Source: Chromobotia macracanthus
Lineage: Eukaryota; Chordata; Actinopteri; Cypriniformes; Botiidae
DNA: 64,000 nucleotides
Direction of reading: 5' to 3'
Assembly (NCBI GenBank): GCA_036877525.1
Contig: JAZGTH010000147.1
Span: forward strand, 62,001 to 126,000
In this document: in pieces, positions 30,101-45,100 of the stretch
How positions within the stretch are numbered: the stretch's first letter is position 1
Layout: each line of letters opens with the position of its first letter
Notes under the pieces: generated by a model
Databases searched by the model: none
Told to the model about the DNA's origin: nothing
What the model saw: only the letters and a program-made list of their open reading frames with translations
Program-made: the position numbers and the translations under genes

Positions 30101-33100
30101 CACAACACGTGTAGTTCAGTGAGAGCTGCTGATCTGATCACATATCAAAACACGTGTAGTTCAGTGAGAGCTGCTGATCTGATCACATATCAAAACACGT
30201 GTAGTTCAGTGAGAGCTGCTGATCTGATCATATATCACGACACGTGTAGTTCAGTGAGAGGTGAGAGCTGCTGATCTGATCATATATCACAACACGTGTA
30301 GTTCAGTGAGAGCTGCTGATCTGATCACATATCACGACACGTGTAGTTCAGTGAGAGCTGCTGATCTGATCATATATCACAACACATGTAGTTCAGTGAG
30401 AGCTGCTGATCTGATCACATATCACAACACGTGTAGTTCAGTGAGAGCTGCTGATCTGATCACATATCACGACACGTGCAGTTCAGTGAGAGGTGAGAGC
30501 TGCTGATCTGATCACATATCACAACACGTGTAGTTCAGTGAGAGCTGCTGATCTGATCACATATTACGACACGTGCAGTTCAGTGAGAGCTGCTGATCTG
30601 ATCACATATCACAACACGTGTAGTTCGGTGAGAGGTGCTGATCTGATCACATATCACAACACGTGTAGTTCAGTGAGAGCTGCTGATCTAATCACATATC
30701 ACAACACGTGTAGTTCAGTGAGAGGTGAGAGCTGCTGATCTGATCACATATCACAACACGTGTAGTTCAGTGAGAGCTGCTGATCTGATCACATCACAAC
30801 ACGTGTAGTTCAGTGAGAGCTGCTGATCTAATCACATATCACAACACGTGTAGTTCAGTGAGAGGTGAGAGCTGCTGATCTGATCACATATCACAACACG
30901 TGTAGTTCAGTGAGAGCTGCTGATCTGATCACATATCACGACACGTGTAGTTCAGTGAGAGGTGAGAGCTGCTGATCTGATCATATATCACAACACGTGT
31001 AGTTCAGTGAAAGCTGCTGATCTGATCATATATCACGACACGTGTAGTTCAGTGAGAGCTGCTGATCTAATCATATATCACAACACATGTAGTTCAGTGA
31101 GAGCTGCTGATCTGATCATATATCACAACACGTGTAGTTCAGTGAGAGGTGAGAGCTGCTGATCTGATCACATATCACGACACGTGTAGTTCAGTGAGAG
31201 CTGCTGATCTGATCACATATCACGACACGTGCAGTTCAGTGAGAGCTGCTGATCTGATCACATATCACAACACGTGTAGTTCAGTGAGAGCTGCTGATCT
31301 GATCACATATCACAACACGTGTAGTTCAGTGAGAGCTGCTGATCTGATCATATATCACAACACGTGTAGTTCAGTGAGAGCTGCTGATCTGATCATATAT
31401 CACGACACGTGTAGTTCAGTGAGAGCTGCTGATCTGATCACATATCACAACACGTGTAGTTCAGTGAGAGCTGCTGATCTGATCACATATCACGACACGT
31501 GCAGTTCAGTGAGAGGTGAGAGCTGCTGATCTGATCACATATCACAACACGTGTAGTTCAGTGAGAGCTGCTGATCTGATCATATATCACAACACGTGTA
31601 GTTCAGTGAGAGCTGCTGATCTGATCACATATCACGACACGTGCAGTTCAGTGAGAGCTGCTGATCTGATCACATATCACGACACGTGCAGTTCAGTGAG
31701 AGCTGCTGATCTGATCACATATCACAACACGTGTAGTTCAGTGAGAGGTGCTGATCTGATCACATATCACAACACGTGTAGTTCAGTGAGAGCTGCTGAT
31801 CTGATCATATATCACGACACGTGTAGTTCAGTGAGAGGTGAGAGCTGCTGATCTGATCATATATCACAACACGTGCAGTTCAGTGAGAGCTGCTGATCTA
31901 ATCACATATCACAACACGTGTAGTTCAGTGAGAGGTGAGAGCTGCTGATCTGATCACATATCACAACACGTGTAGTTCAGTGAGAGGTGAGAGCTGCTGA
32001 TCTGATCACATATCACAACACGTGTAGTTCAGTGAGAGCTGCTGATCTAATCACATATCACAACACGTGTAGTTCAGTGGGAGGTGAGAGCTGCTGATCT
32101 GATCATATATCACAACACGTGCAGTTCAGTGAGAGCTGCTGATCTAATCACATATCACAACACGTGTAGTTCAGTGAGAGGTGAGAGCTGCTGATCTGAT
32201 CACATATCACAACACGTGTAGTTCAGTGAGAGCTGCTGATCTGATCACATATCACAACACGTGTAGTTCATGAAGGTGAGAGCTGCTGATCTGATCATAT
32301 ATCACAACACGTGTAGTTCAGTGAGAGCTGCTGATCTGATCATATATCACAACACGTGCAGTTCAGTGAGAGCTGCTGATCTGATCACATATCACAACAC
32401 ATGCAGTTCAGTGAGAGCTGCTGATCTAATACAACATATCACAACACGTGTAGTTCAGTGAGAGCTGCTGATCTGATCATATATCACAACACGTGTAGTT
32501 CAGTGAGAGCTGCTGATCTGATCATATATCACAACACGTGTAGTTCAGTGAGAGCTGCTGATCTGATCACATATCACAACACGTGTAGTTCAGTGAGAGC
32601 TGCTGATCTAATCACATATCACAACACGTGTAGTTCAGTGAGAGGTGAGAGCTGCTGATCTGATCACATATCACAACACGTGTAGTTCAGTGAGAGCTGC
32701 TGATCTGATCACATATCACAACACGTGTAGTTCAGTGAGAGCTGCTGATCTGATCATATATCACGACACGTGTAGTTCAGTGAGAGCTGCTGATCTGATC
32801 ACATATCACAACACGTGTAGTTCAGTGAGAGCTGCTGATCTGATCACATATCACAACACGTGCAGTTCAGTGAGAGGTGAGAGCTGCTGATCTGATCATA
32901 TATCACGACACGTGTAGTTCAGTGAGAGGTGAGAGCTGCTGATCTGATCATATATCACAACACGTGTAGTTCAGTGAGAGCTGCTGATCTGATCACATAT
33001 CACGATACGTGCAGTTCAGTGAGAGCTGCTGATCTGATCATATATCACGACACGTGTAGTTCAGTGAGAGCTGCTGATCTGATCACATATCACAACACGT

Positions 33101-36100
33101 GTAGTTCAGTGAGAGCTGCTGATCTGATCACATATCACAACACGTGTAGTTCAGTGAGAGCTGCTGATCTGATCATATATCACAACACGTGTAGTTCAGT
33201 GAGAGCTGCTGATCTGATCATATATCACGACACGTGTAGTTCAGTGAGAGCTGCTGATCTGATCACATATCACAACACGTGTAGTTCAGTGAGAGCTGCT
33301 GATCTGATCACATATCACGACACGTGCAGTTCAGTGAGAGGTGAGAGCTGCTGATCTGATCACATATCACAACACGTGTAGTTCAGTGAGAGCTGCTGAT
33401 CTGATCATATATCACAACACGTGTAGTTCAGTGAGAGCTGCTGATCTGATCACATATCACGACACGTGCAGTTCAGTGAGAGCTGCTGATCTGATCACAT
33501 ATCACGACACGTGCAGTTCAGTGAGAGCTGCTGATCTGATCACATATCACAACACGTGTAGTTCAGTGAGAGGTGCTGATCTGATCACATATCACAACAC
33601 GTGTAGTTCAGTGAGAGCTGCTGATCTGATCATATATCACGACACGTGTAGTTCAGTGAGAGGTGAGAGCTGCTGATCTGATCATATATCACAACACGTG
33701 CAGTTCAGTGAGAGCTGCTGATCTAATCACATATCACAACACGTGTAGTTCAGTGAGAGGTGAGAGCTGCTGATCTGATCACATATCACAACACGTGTAG
33801 TTCAGTGAGAGGTGAGAGCTGCTGATCTGATCACATATCACAACACGTGTAGTTCAGTGAGAGCTGCTGATCTAATCACATATCACAACACGTGTAGTTC
33901 AGTGGGAGGTGAGAGCTGCTGATCTGATCATATATCACAACACGTGCAGTTCAGTGAGAGCTGCTGATCTAATCACATATCACAACACGTGTAGTTCAGT
34001 GAGAGGTGAGAGCTGCTGATCTGATCACATATCACAACACGTGTAGTTCAGTGAGAGCTGCTGATCTGATCACATATCACAACACGTGTAGTTCAGTGAG
34101 AGCTGCTGATCTGATCACATATCACAACACGTGTAGTTCAGTGAGAGCTGCTGATCTGATCATATATCACGACACGTGCAGTTCAGTGAGAGCTGCTGAT
34201 CTGATCACATATCACAACACATGCAGTTCAGTGAGAGCTGCTGATCTAATCACATATCACAACACGTGTAGTTCAGTGAGAGCTGCTGATCTGATCATAT
34301 ATCACAACACGTGTAGTTCAGTGAGAGCTGCTGATCTGATCATATATCACAACACGTGTAGTTCAGTGAGAGCTGCTGATCTGATCACATATCACAACAC
34401 GTGTAGTTCAGTGAGAGCTGCTGATCTAATCACATATCACAACACGTGTAGTTCAGTGAGAGGTGAGAGCTGCTGATCTGATCACATATCACAACACGTG
34501 TAGTTCAGTGAGAGCTGCTGATCTGATCACATATCACAACACGTGTAGTTCAGTGAGAGCTGCTGATCTGATCATATATCACGACACGTGTAGTTCAGTG
34601 AGAGCTGCTGATCTGATCACATATCACAACACGTGTAGTTCAGTGAGAGCTGCTGATCTGATCACATATCACAACACGTGCAGTTCAGTGAGAGGTGAGA
34701 GCTGCTGATCTGATCATATATCACGACACGTGTAGTTCAGTGAGAGGTGAGAGCTGCTGATCTGATCATATATCACAACACGTGTAGTTCAGTGAGAGCT
34801 GCTGATCTGATCACATATCACGACACGTGCAGTTCAGTGAGAGCTGCTGATCTGATCATATATCACGACACGTGTAGTTCAGTGAGAGCTGCTGATCTGA
34901 TCACATATCACAACACGTGTAGTTCAGTGAGAGCTGCTGATCTGATCACATATCACAACACGTGCAGTTCAGTGAGAGGTGAGAGCTGCTGATCTGATCA
35001 CATATCACGACACGTGTAGTTCAGTGAGAGCTGCTGATCTGATCACATATCACGACACGTGTAGTTCAGTGAGAGCTGCTGATCTGATCACATATCACGA
35101 CACGTGTAGTTCAGTGAGAACTGCTGATCTGATCACATATCAAAACACGTGTAGTTCAGTGAGAGCTGCTGATCTGATCACATATCACGACACGTGTAGT
35201 TCAGTGAGAGCTGCTGATCTAATCACATATCACAACACGTGTAGTTCAGTGAGAGGTGAGAGCTGCTGATCTGATCATATATCACAACACGTGTAGTTCA
35301 GTGAGAGCTGCTGATCTGATCACATATCACGACACGTGTAGTTCAGTGAGAGCTGCTGATCTGATCATATATCACAACACGTGTAGTTCAGTGAGAGGTG
35401 AGAGCTGCTGATCTGATCACATATCAAAACACGTGTAGTTCAGTGAGAGCTGCTGATCTGATCACATATCACAACACGTGTAGTTCAGTGAGAGCTGCTG
35501 ATCTGATCACATATCACAACACGTGTAGTTCAGTGAGAGGTGAGAGCTGCTGATCTGATCACATATCACAACACGTGTAGTTCAGTGAGAGCTGCTGATC
35601 TGATCATATATCACAACACGTGCAGTTCAGTGAGAGCTGCTGATCTGATCATATATCACAACACGTGCAGTTCAGTGAGAGCTGCTGATCTGATCATATA
35701 TCACGACACGTGTAGTTCAGTGAGAGGTGAGAGCTACTGATCTGATCATATATCACAACACGTGTAGTTCAGTGAGAGCTGCTGATCTGATCACATATCA
35801 CGACACGTGCAGTTCAGTGAGAGCTGCTGATCTGATCACATATCACAACACGTGTAGTTCAGTGAGAGCTGCTGATCTGATCACATATCACGACACGTGC
35901 AGTTCAGTGAGAGCTGCTGATCTGATCACATATCACGACACGTGTAGTTCAGTGAGAGCTGCTGATCTGATCACATATCACGACACGTGTAGTTCAGTGA
36001 GAGGTGAGAGCTGCTGATCTGATCATATATCACAACACGTGTAGTTCAGTGAGAGCTGCTGATCTGATCACATATCACGACACGTGCAGTTCAGTGAGAG

Positions 36101-39100
36101 CTGCTGATCTGATCACATATCACGACACGTGTAGTTCAGTGAGAGGTGAGAGCTGCTGATCTGATCATATATCACGACACGTGTAGTTCAGTGAGAGCTG
36201 CTGATCTGATCATATATCACGACACGTGTAGTTCAGTGAGAGCTGCTGATCTGATCATATATCACAACACGTGTAGTTCAGTGAGAGCTGCTGATCTGAT
36301 CATATATCACAACACGTGTAGTTCAGTGAGAGGTGAGAGCTGCTGATCTGATCATATATCACAACACGTGTAGTTCAGTGAGAGCTGCTGATCTGATCAC
36401 ATATCACGACACGTGTAGTTCAGTGAGAGCTGCTGATCTGATCACATATCACGACACGTGTAGTTCAGTGAGAGCTGCTGATCTGATCACATATCACAAC
36501 ACGTGTAGTTCAGTGAGAGCTGCTGATCTGATCACATATCACAACACGTGTAGTTCAGTGAGAGCTGCTGATCTGATCACATATCACAACACGTGTAGTT
36601 CAGTGAGAGGTGAGAGCTGCTGATCTGATCACATATCACAACACGTGTAGTTCAGTGAGAGGTGAGAGCTGCTGATCTGATCACATATCACGACACGTGT
36701 AGTTCAGTGAGAGCTGCTGATCTGATCACATATCACAACACGTGTAGTTCAGTGAGAGGTAAACGTTTCTGTCACTCATTTAGCTGACGTTTGTGATGAC
36801 GTGATGCTGAGAGTTGATCACAGTTACAGTCTCGTTTCATTCGCTTCGTTCATTAATATTTGTTGACAATAGATGGAAACTCCGCAACATTAGTTTGGTT
36901 TCAAGTCTTCATTGAAACATTTGTTAGAAGTTTCTCAGCGTCGCGTCACGTGATTGTGAACACGTGTGAGCAGCGGCTGCTGAAGGAGCTTGTGTTGACT
37001 GAGCACGTGACTTTGTATTATCCACGTTATTGTCGTGTAGACACACGAACATCCAGCACGCTTGATCTGATGCTCTGAAGAGGATGATGAAGGATCACAG
37101 TGCTGGAGAGACTGATTGACGTGTTATACGACACTGCTGCTCTGTTAAAAGATTAGAGTTGTGATTTAAGTGTTTTGTTTAGAATGATTTTTGTGTTTGT
37201 GTTTTTGTATAATGGTCATTTTGTTAGTTTTGTGTTTCCTCTGTGTATGTTTGTTGGTGCTGGTCAGTACTGCCCCAGGTTTGAAAACATGCACAGTATT
37301 TGATATTGGTATATGTGTGCAGGGAGAACACTGTCAAATCATACTGGAGATCATTCTCTCCTGCATCTACAAAGACAACAGCAGCCATATGTATACAGAT
37401 ATCTATTATTAATAATATAATATAATAAATATGGATATGTAAATATGTGTAGTATGTTAACTTATCTCACAAATGACATTTCCAGTATCACTAAATGAAA
37501 CCGTAAATGTTGATCATTTGGTGCAAAGAGGCAATCTTATTTATTTTTTATCAATCAATACTGTAACGGTAATGACTATTGTATTTTGTGCTGTTGCTCA
37601 AGTTGTTTGTCTGTTTATCAGCAGTTTAGATGAGATAACCCAGTGAAGATTTGTAACACATTTCTCTCTGTTTCTCTTCAGATCAGCTGTCAGCAGTGCA
37701 CTGCAAGACTGCAGTACACAATAAAATACAATAAAATACACAAGTTCCTCAGTTGGATTTTAGAAAATGTTTAACTATTGAATTTACCCTGAAATGTATT
37801 TTTACAGGACGTTTGACAGTATCAGGATCAAATCACTCCATATCTGCGTCTGTGGGTGAGGACATCACTCTGAGCTGCTCTGTGGACTCTCACATCCCAC
37901 CTGAAGAGATTGAGGAGGTTTCATGGATGAAAGCAGATAAAGATGGAGAGATCCTGGTTCTGCTCTACCAGAACAATGAAACTCTAGCAGAATCATCAGA
38001 TGTGCAATACAGAGACAGAGTTGAGTTCTTCACTGCTGAAATCCACAGAGGAAACTTCTCTCTGAGACTGAAGAGCGTCAGAACTGAGGATAAAGGAGTT
38101 TACATGTGTCAGGTGTTTGCTGGAGGACTTTCAGCCCACATGACTGTAGAACTGCAACAACTGGGTGAGTCTGACTGTCAAAATTTTCATTATTTTCATT
38201 ATTACAAAATTTTCATTAGTCAAAGTCAAGACACCATTATATCCTCCGAGTTATGAAACAGCAACCGTGATATCTCTTGTTTAACTGTGTAAGTGTGTGT
38301 GTGTTACAGGTTTCTCTGTTTCACACATAATGGTGTTGATTCTCTGTATTACTGCATGTGTTCAGTAACTGATGTGTGTGTGTGTGTTACAGGTTTCTCT
38401 GTTTCACACATAATGGTGTTGATTCTCTGTATTACTGCATGTGTTCAGTAACTGATGTGTGTGTGTGTGTTACAGGTTTCTCTGTTTCACACATAATGGT
38501 GTTGATTCTCTGTATTACTGCATGTGTTCAGTAACTGATGTGTGTGTGTGTGTTACAGGTTTCTCTGTTTCACACATAATGGTGTTGATTCTCTGTGTTA
38601 CTGCATGTGTTCAGTAACTGATGTGTGTGTGTGTTACAGGTTTCTCTGTTTCACACATAATGGTGTTGATTCTCTGTATTACTGCATGTGTTCAGTAACT
38701 GATGTGTGTGTGTGTTACAGGTTTCTCTGTTTCACACATAATGGTGTTGATTCTCTGTGTTACTGCATGTGTTCAGTAACTGATGTGTGTGTGTGTGTGT
38801 GTTACAGGTTTCTCTGCTTCACACATAATGGTGTTGATTCTCTGTATTACTGCATGTGTTCAGTAACTGATGTGTGTGTGTGTGTGTTACAGGTTTCTCT
38901 GTTTCACACATAATGGTGTTGATTCTCTGTATTACTGCATGTGTTCAGTAACTGATGTGTGTGTGTGTGTTACAGGTTTCTCTGTTTCACACATAATGGT
39001 GTTGATTCTCTGTATTACTGCATGTGTTCAGTAACTGAGTGTGTGTGTGTGTGTTACAGGTTTCTCTGTTTCACACATAATGGTGTTGATTCTCTGTATT

Positions 39101-42100
39101 ACTGCATGTGTTCAGTAACTGATGTGTGTGTGTGTGTTACAGGTTTCTCTGTTTCACACATAATGGTGTTGATTCTCTGTATTACTGCATGTGTTCAGTA
39201 ACTGATGTGTGTGTGTGTGTTACAGGTTTCTCTGTTTCACACATAATGGTGTTGATTCTCTGTATTACTGCATGTGTTCAGTAACTGATGTGTGTGTGTG
39301 TGTTACAGGTTTCTCTGTTTCACACATAATGGTGTTGATTCTCTGTATTACTGCATGTGTTCAGTAACTGATGTGTGTGTGTTACAGGTTTCTCTGCTTC
39401 ACACATAATGGTGTTGATTCTCTGTATTACTGCATGTGTTCAGTAACTGATGTGTGTGTGTGTGTTACAGGTTTCTCTGCTTCACACATAATGGTGTTGA
39501 TTCTCTGTATTACTGCATGTGTTCAGTAACTGATGTGTGTGTGTGTGTTACAGGTTTCTCTGTTTCACACATAATGGTGTTGATTCTCTGTATTACTGCA
39601 TGTGTTCAGTAACTGATGTGTGTGTGTTACAGGTTTCTCTGCTTCACACATAATGGTGTTGATTCTCTGTATTACTGCATGTGTTCAGTAACTGATGTGT
39701 GTGTGTGTGTTACAGGTTTCTCTGTTTCACACATAATGGTGTTGATTCTCTGTATTACTGCATGTGTTCAGTAACTGAGTGTGTGTGTGTTACAGGTTTC
39801 TCTGCTTCACACATAATGGTGTTGATTCTCTGTATTACTGCATGTGTTCAGTAACTGAGTGTGTGTGTGTTACAGGTTTCTCTGTTTCACACATAATGGT
39901 GTTGATTCTCTGTATTACTGCATGTGTTCAGTAACTGATGTGTGTGTGTGTTACAGGTTTCTCTGTTTCACACATAATGGTGTTGATTCTCTGTATTACT
40001 GCATGTGTTCAGTAACTGATTGTGTGTGTGTTACAGGTTTCTCTGTTTCACACATAATGGTGTTGATTCTCTGTATTACTGCATGTGTTCAGTAACTGAT
40101 GTGTGTGTGTGTTACAGGTTTCTCTGTTTCACACATAATGGTGTTGATTCTCTGTATTACTGCATGTGTTCAGTAACTGATGTGTGTGTGTGTTACAGGT
40201 TTCTCTGCTTCACACATAATGGTGTTGATTCTCTGTATTACTGCATGTGTTCAGTAACTGATGTGTGTGTGTGTTACAGGTTTCTCTGCTTCACACATAA
40301 TGGTGTTGATTCTCTGTATTACTGCATGTGTTCAGTAACTGATGTGTGTGTGTGTGTTACAGGTTTCTCTGCTTCACACATAATGGTGTTGATTCTCTGT
40401 ATTACTGCATGTGTTCAGTAACTGATGTGTGTGTGTGTTACAGGTTTCTCTGTTTCACACATAATGGTGTTGATTCTCTGTATTACTGCATGTGTTCAGT
40501 AACTGATGTGTGTGTGTGTGTTACAGGTTTCTCTGTTTCACACATAATGGTGTTGATTCTCTGTATTACTGCATGTGTTCAGTAACTGATGTGTGTGTGT
40601 GTGTTACAGGTTTCTCTGCTTCACACATAATGGTGTTGATTCTCTGTATTACTGCATGTGTTCAGTAACTGATGTGTGTGTGTGTGTTACAGGTTTCTCT
40701 GTTTCACACATAATGGTGTTGATTCTCTGTATTACTGCATGTGTTCAGTAACTGATGTGTGTGTGTGTGTGTTACAGGTTTCTCTGTTTCACACATAATG
40801 GTGTTGATTCTCTGTATTACTGCATGTGTTCAGTAACTGATGTGTGTGTGTGTGTTACAGGTTTCTCTGCTTCACACATAATGGTGTTGATTCTCTGTAT
40901 TACTGCATGTGTTCAGTAACTGATGTGTGTGTGTGTGTGTTACAGGTTTCTCTGTTTCACACATAATGGTGTTGATTCTCTGTATTACTGCATGTGTTCA
41001 GTAACTGATGTGTGTGTGTGTGTTACAGGTTTCTCTGTTTCACACATAATGGTGTTGATTCTCTGTATTACTGCATGTGTTCAGTAACTGATGTGTGTGT
41101 GTGTGTTACAGGTTTCTCTGTTTCACACATAATGGTGTTGATTCTCTGTATTACTGCATGTGTTCAGTAACTGAGTGTGTGTGTGTGTTACAGGTTTCTC
41201 TGCTTCACACATAATGGTGTTGATTCTCTGTATTACTGCATGTGTTCAGTAACTGATGTGTGTGTGTGTGTGTTACAGGTTTCTCTGTTTCACACATAAT
41301 GGTGTTGATTCTCTGTATTACTGCATGTGTTCAGTAACTGATGTGTGTGTGTGTTACAGGTTTCTCTGTTTCACACATAATGGTGTTGATTCTCTGTATT
41401 ACTGCATGTGTTCAGTAACTGATGTGTGTGTGTGTGTTACAGGTTTCTCTGCTTCACACATAATGGTGTTGATTCTCTGTATTACTGCATGTGTTCAGTA
41501 ACTGAGTGTGTGTGTGTGTTACAGGTTTCTCTGTTTCACACATAATGGTGTTGATTCTCTGTATTACTGCATGTGTTCAGTAACTGATGTGTGTGTGTGT
41601 GTTACAGGTTTCTCTGTTTCACACATAATGGTGTTGATTCTCTGTATTACTGCATGTGTTCAGTAACTGATGTGTGTGTGTGTTACAGGTTTCTCTGTTT
41701 CACACATAATGGTGTTGATTCTCTGTATTACTGCATGTGTTCAGTAACTGAGTGTGTGTGTGTGTGTTACAGGTTTCTCTGCTTCACACATAATGGTGTT
41801 GATTCTCTGTATTACTGCATGTGTTCAGTAACTGATGTGTGTGTGTGTTACAGGTTTCTCTGTTTCACACATAATGGTGTTGATTCTCTGTATTACTGCA
41901 TGTGTTCAGTAACTGATGTGTGTGTGTGTGTTACAGGTTTCTCTGCTTCACACATAATGGTGTTGATTCTCTGTATTACTGCATGTGTTCAGTAACTGAT
42001 GTGTGTGTGTGTGTTACAGGTTTCTCTGTTTCACACATAATGGTGTTGATTCTCTGTATTACTGCATGTGTTCAGTAACTGATGTGTGTGTGTGTGTTAC

Positions 42101-45100
42101 AGGTTTCTCTGTTTCACACATAATGGTGTTGATTCTCTGTATTACTGCATGTGTTCAGTAACTGATGTGTGTGTGTGTGTTACAGGTTTCTCTGTTTCAC
42201 ACATAATGGTGTTGATTCTCTGTATTACTGCATGTGTTCAGTAACTGATGTGTGTGTGTGTTACAGGTTTCTCTGCTTCACACATAATGGTGTTGATTCT
42301 CTGTATTACTGCATGTGTTCAGTAACTGATGTGTGTGTGTGTGTGTTACAGGTTTCTCTGCTTCACACATAATGGTGTTGATTCTCTGTATTACTGCATG
42401 TGTTCAGTAACTGATGTGTGTGTGTGTGTTACAGGTTTCTCTGTTTCACACATAATGGTGTTGATTCTCTGTATTACTGCATGTGTTCAGTAACTGATGT
42501 GTGTGTGTGTTACAGGTTTCTCTGCTTCACACATAATGGTGTTGATTCTCTGTATTACTGCATGTGTTCAGTAACTGATGTGTGTGTGTGTGTTACAGGT
42601 TTCTCTGTTTCACACATAATGGTGTTGATTCTCTGTATTACTGCATGTGTTCAGTAACTGATGTGTGTGTGTGTGTTACAGGTTTCTCTGTTTCACACAT
42701 AATGGTGTTGATTCTCTGTATTACTGCATGTGTTCAGTAACTGATGTGTGTGTGTGTTACAGGTTTCTCTGTTTCACACATAATGGTGTTGATTCTCTGT
42801 ATTACTGCATGTGTTCAGTAACTGAGTGTGTGTGTGTGTTACAGGTTTCTCTGCTTCACACATAATGGTGTTGATTCTCTGTATTACTGCATGTGTTCAG
42901 TAACTGATGTGTGTGTGTGTTACAGGTTTCTCTGTTTCACACATAATGGTGTTGATTCTCTGTATTACTGCATGTGTTCAGTAACTGATGTGTGTGTGTG
43001 TTACAGGTTTCTCTGTTTCACACATAATGGTGTTGATTCTCTGTATTACTGCATGTGTTCAGTAACTGATGTGTGTGTGTGTTACAGGTTTCTCTGCTTC
43101 ACACATAATGGTGTTGATTCTCTGTATTACTGCATGTGTTCAGTAACTGATGTGTGTGTGTGTGTTACAGGTTTCTCTGTTTCACACATAATGGTGTTGA
43201 TTCTCTGTATTACTGCATGTGTTCAGTAACTGATGTGTGTGTGTGTGTTACAGGTTTCTCTGCTTCACACATAATGGTGTTGATTCTCTGTATTACTGCA
43301 TGTGTTCAGTAACTGATGTGTGTGTGTGTTACAGGTTTCTCTGTTTCACACATAATGGTGTTGATTCTCTGTATTACTGCATGTGTTCAGTAACTGATGT
43401 TTGTGTGTGTTGTTACAGGTTTCTCTGCTTCCACATAATGGTGTTGATTCTCTGTATTACTGCATGTGTTCAGTAACTGATATGTGTGTGTGTTACAGGT
43501 TTCTCTGTTTCACACATAATGGTGTTGATTCTCTGTATTACTGCATGTGTTCAGTAACTGATGTGTGTGTGTGTGTGTGTTACAGGTTTCTCTGTTTCAC
43601 ACATAATAGTGTTGATTCTCTGTGTGCTGCATGTGTTCAGTAACTGATGTGTGTGTGTATTTATCAGGTTTCTCTGCTTCACACATATTGGTGTTGATTC
43701 TCTGTATTACTGCATGTGTTCAGTAACTGAGTGTGTGTGTGTGTTACAGGTTTCTCTGCTTCACACATAATGGTGTTGATTCTCTGTATTACTGCATGTG
43801 TTCAGTAACTGAGTATGTGTGTGTGTGTTACAGGTTTCTCTGCTTCACACATAATGGTGTTGATTCTCTGTATTACTGCATGTGTTCAGTAACTGATGTG
43901 TGTGTGTTGTTACAGGTTTCTCTGTTTCACACATAATGGTGTTATTCTCTGTATTACTGCATGTGTTCAGTAACTGATGTGTGTGTGTTACAGGTTTCTC
44001 TGTTTTACACATAATGGTGTTGATTCTCTGTATTACTGCATGTGTTCAGTAACTGATGTGTGTGTGTGTGTGTGTTACAGGTACTCTGTTTCACACATAA
44101 TGAGTGTTGATTCTCTGTATTACTGCATGTGTTCAGTAACTGATGTGTGTGTGTGTGTTACAGGTTTCTCTGCTTCACACATAATGGTGTTGATTCTCTG
44201 TATTACTGCATGTGTTCAGTAACTGATGTGTGTGTGTGTGTTACAGGTTTCTCTGCTTCACACATAATGGTGTTGATTCTCTGTATTACTGCATGTGTTC
44301 AGTAACTGATGTGTGTGTGTGTGTTACAGGTTTCTCTGCTTCACACATAATGGTGTTGATTCTCTGTATTACTGCATGTGTTCAGTAACTGATGTGTGTG
44401 TGTGTTACAGGTTTCTCTGTTTCACACATAATGGTGTTGATTCTCTGTATTACTGCATGTGTTCAGTAACTGGTGTGTGTGTGTGTTACAGGTTTCTCTG
44501 TTTCACACATAATGGTGTTGATTCTCTGTATTACTGCATGTGTTCAGTAACTGATGTGTGTGTGTGTGTGTTACAGGTTTCTCTGTTCCACACATAATGG
44601 TGTTGATTCTCTGTATTACTGCATGTGTTCAGTAACTGATGTGTGTGTGTTACAGGTTTCTCTGTTTCCACACATAATGGTGTTGATTCTCTGTATTACT
44701 GCATGTGTTCAGTAACTGATGTGTGTGTGTGTTACAGGTTTCTCTGTTTCACACATAATGGTGTTGATTCTCTGTATTACTGCATGTGTTCAGTAACTGA
44801 TGTGTGTGTGTGTGTTACAGGTTTCTCTGTTTCACACATAATGGTGTTGATTCTCTGTATTACTGCATGTGTTCAGTAACTGATGTGTGTGTGTGTTACA
44901 GATTTCTCTGTTTTACACATAATGGTGTTGATTCTCTGTATTACTGCATGTGTTCAGTAACTGATGTGTGTGTGTGTGTTACAGGTTTCTCTGCTTCACA
45001 CATAATGGTGTTGATTCTCTGTATTACTGCATGTGTTCAGTAACTGATGTGTGTGTGTGTTACAGGTTTCTCTGCTTCACACATAATGGTGTTGATTCTC

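Noticed and set aside
27687..36623. Long open frames of 15-residue repeats (RAADLITYHNTCSSV)
   Set aside because: The 45-bp period is a multiple of three, so any stop-free frame stays open for many units. They end at the 7-bp insertions, lack a real start context or splice support, and lie in an intron.
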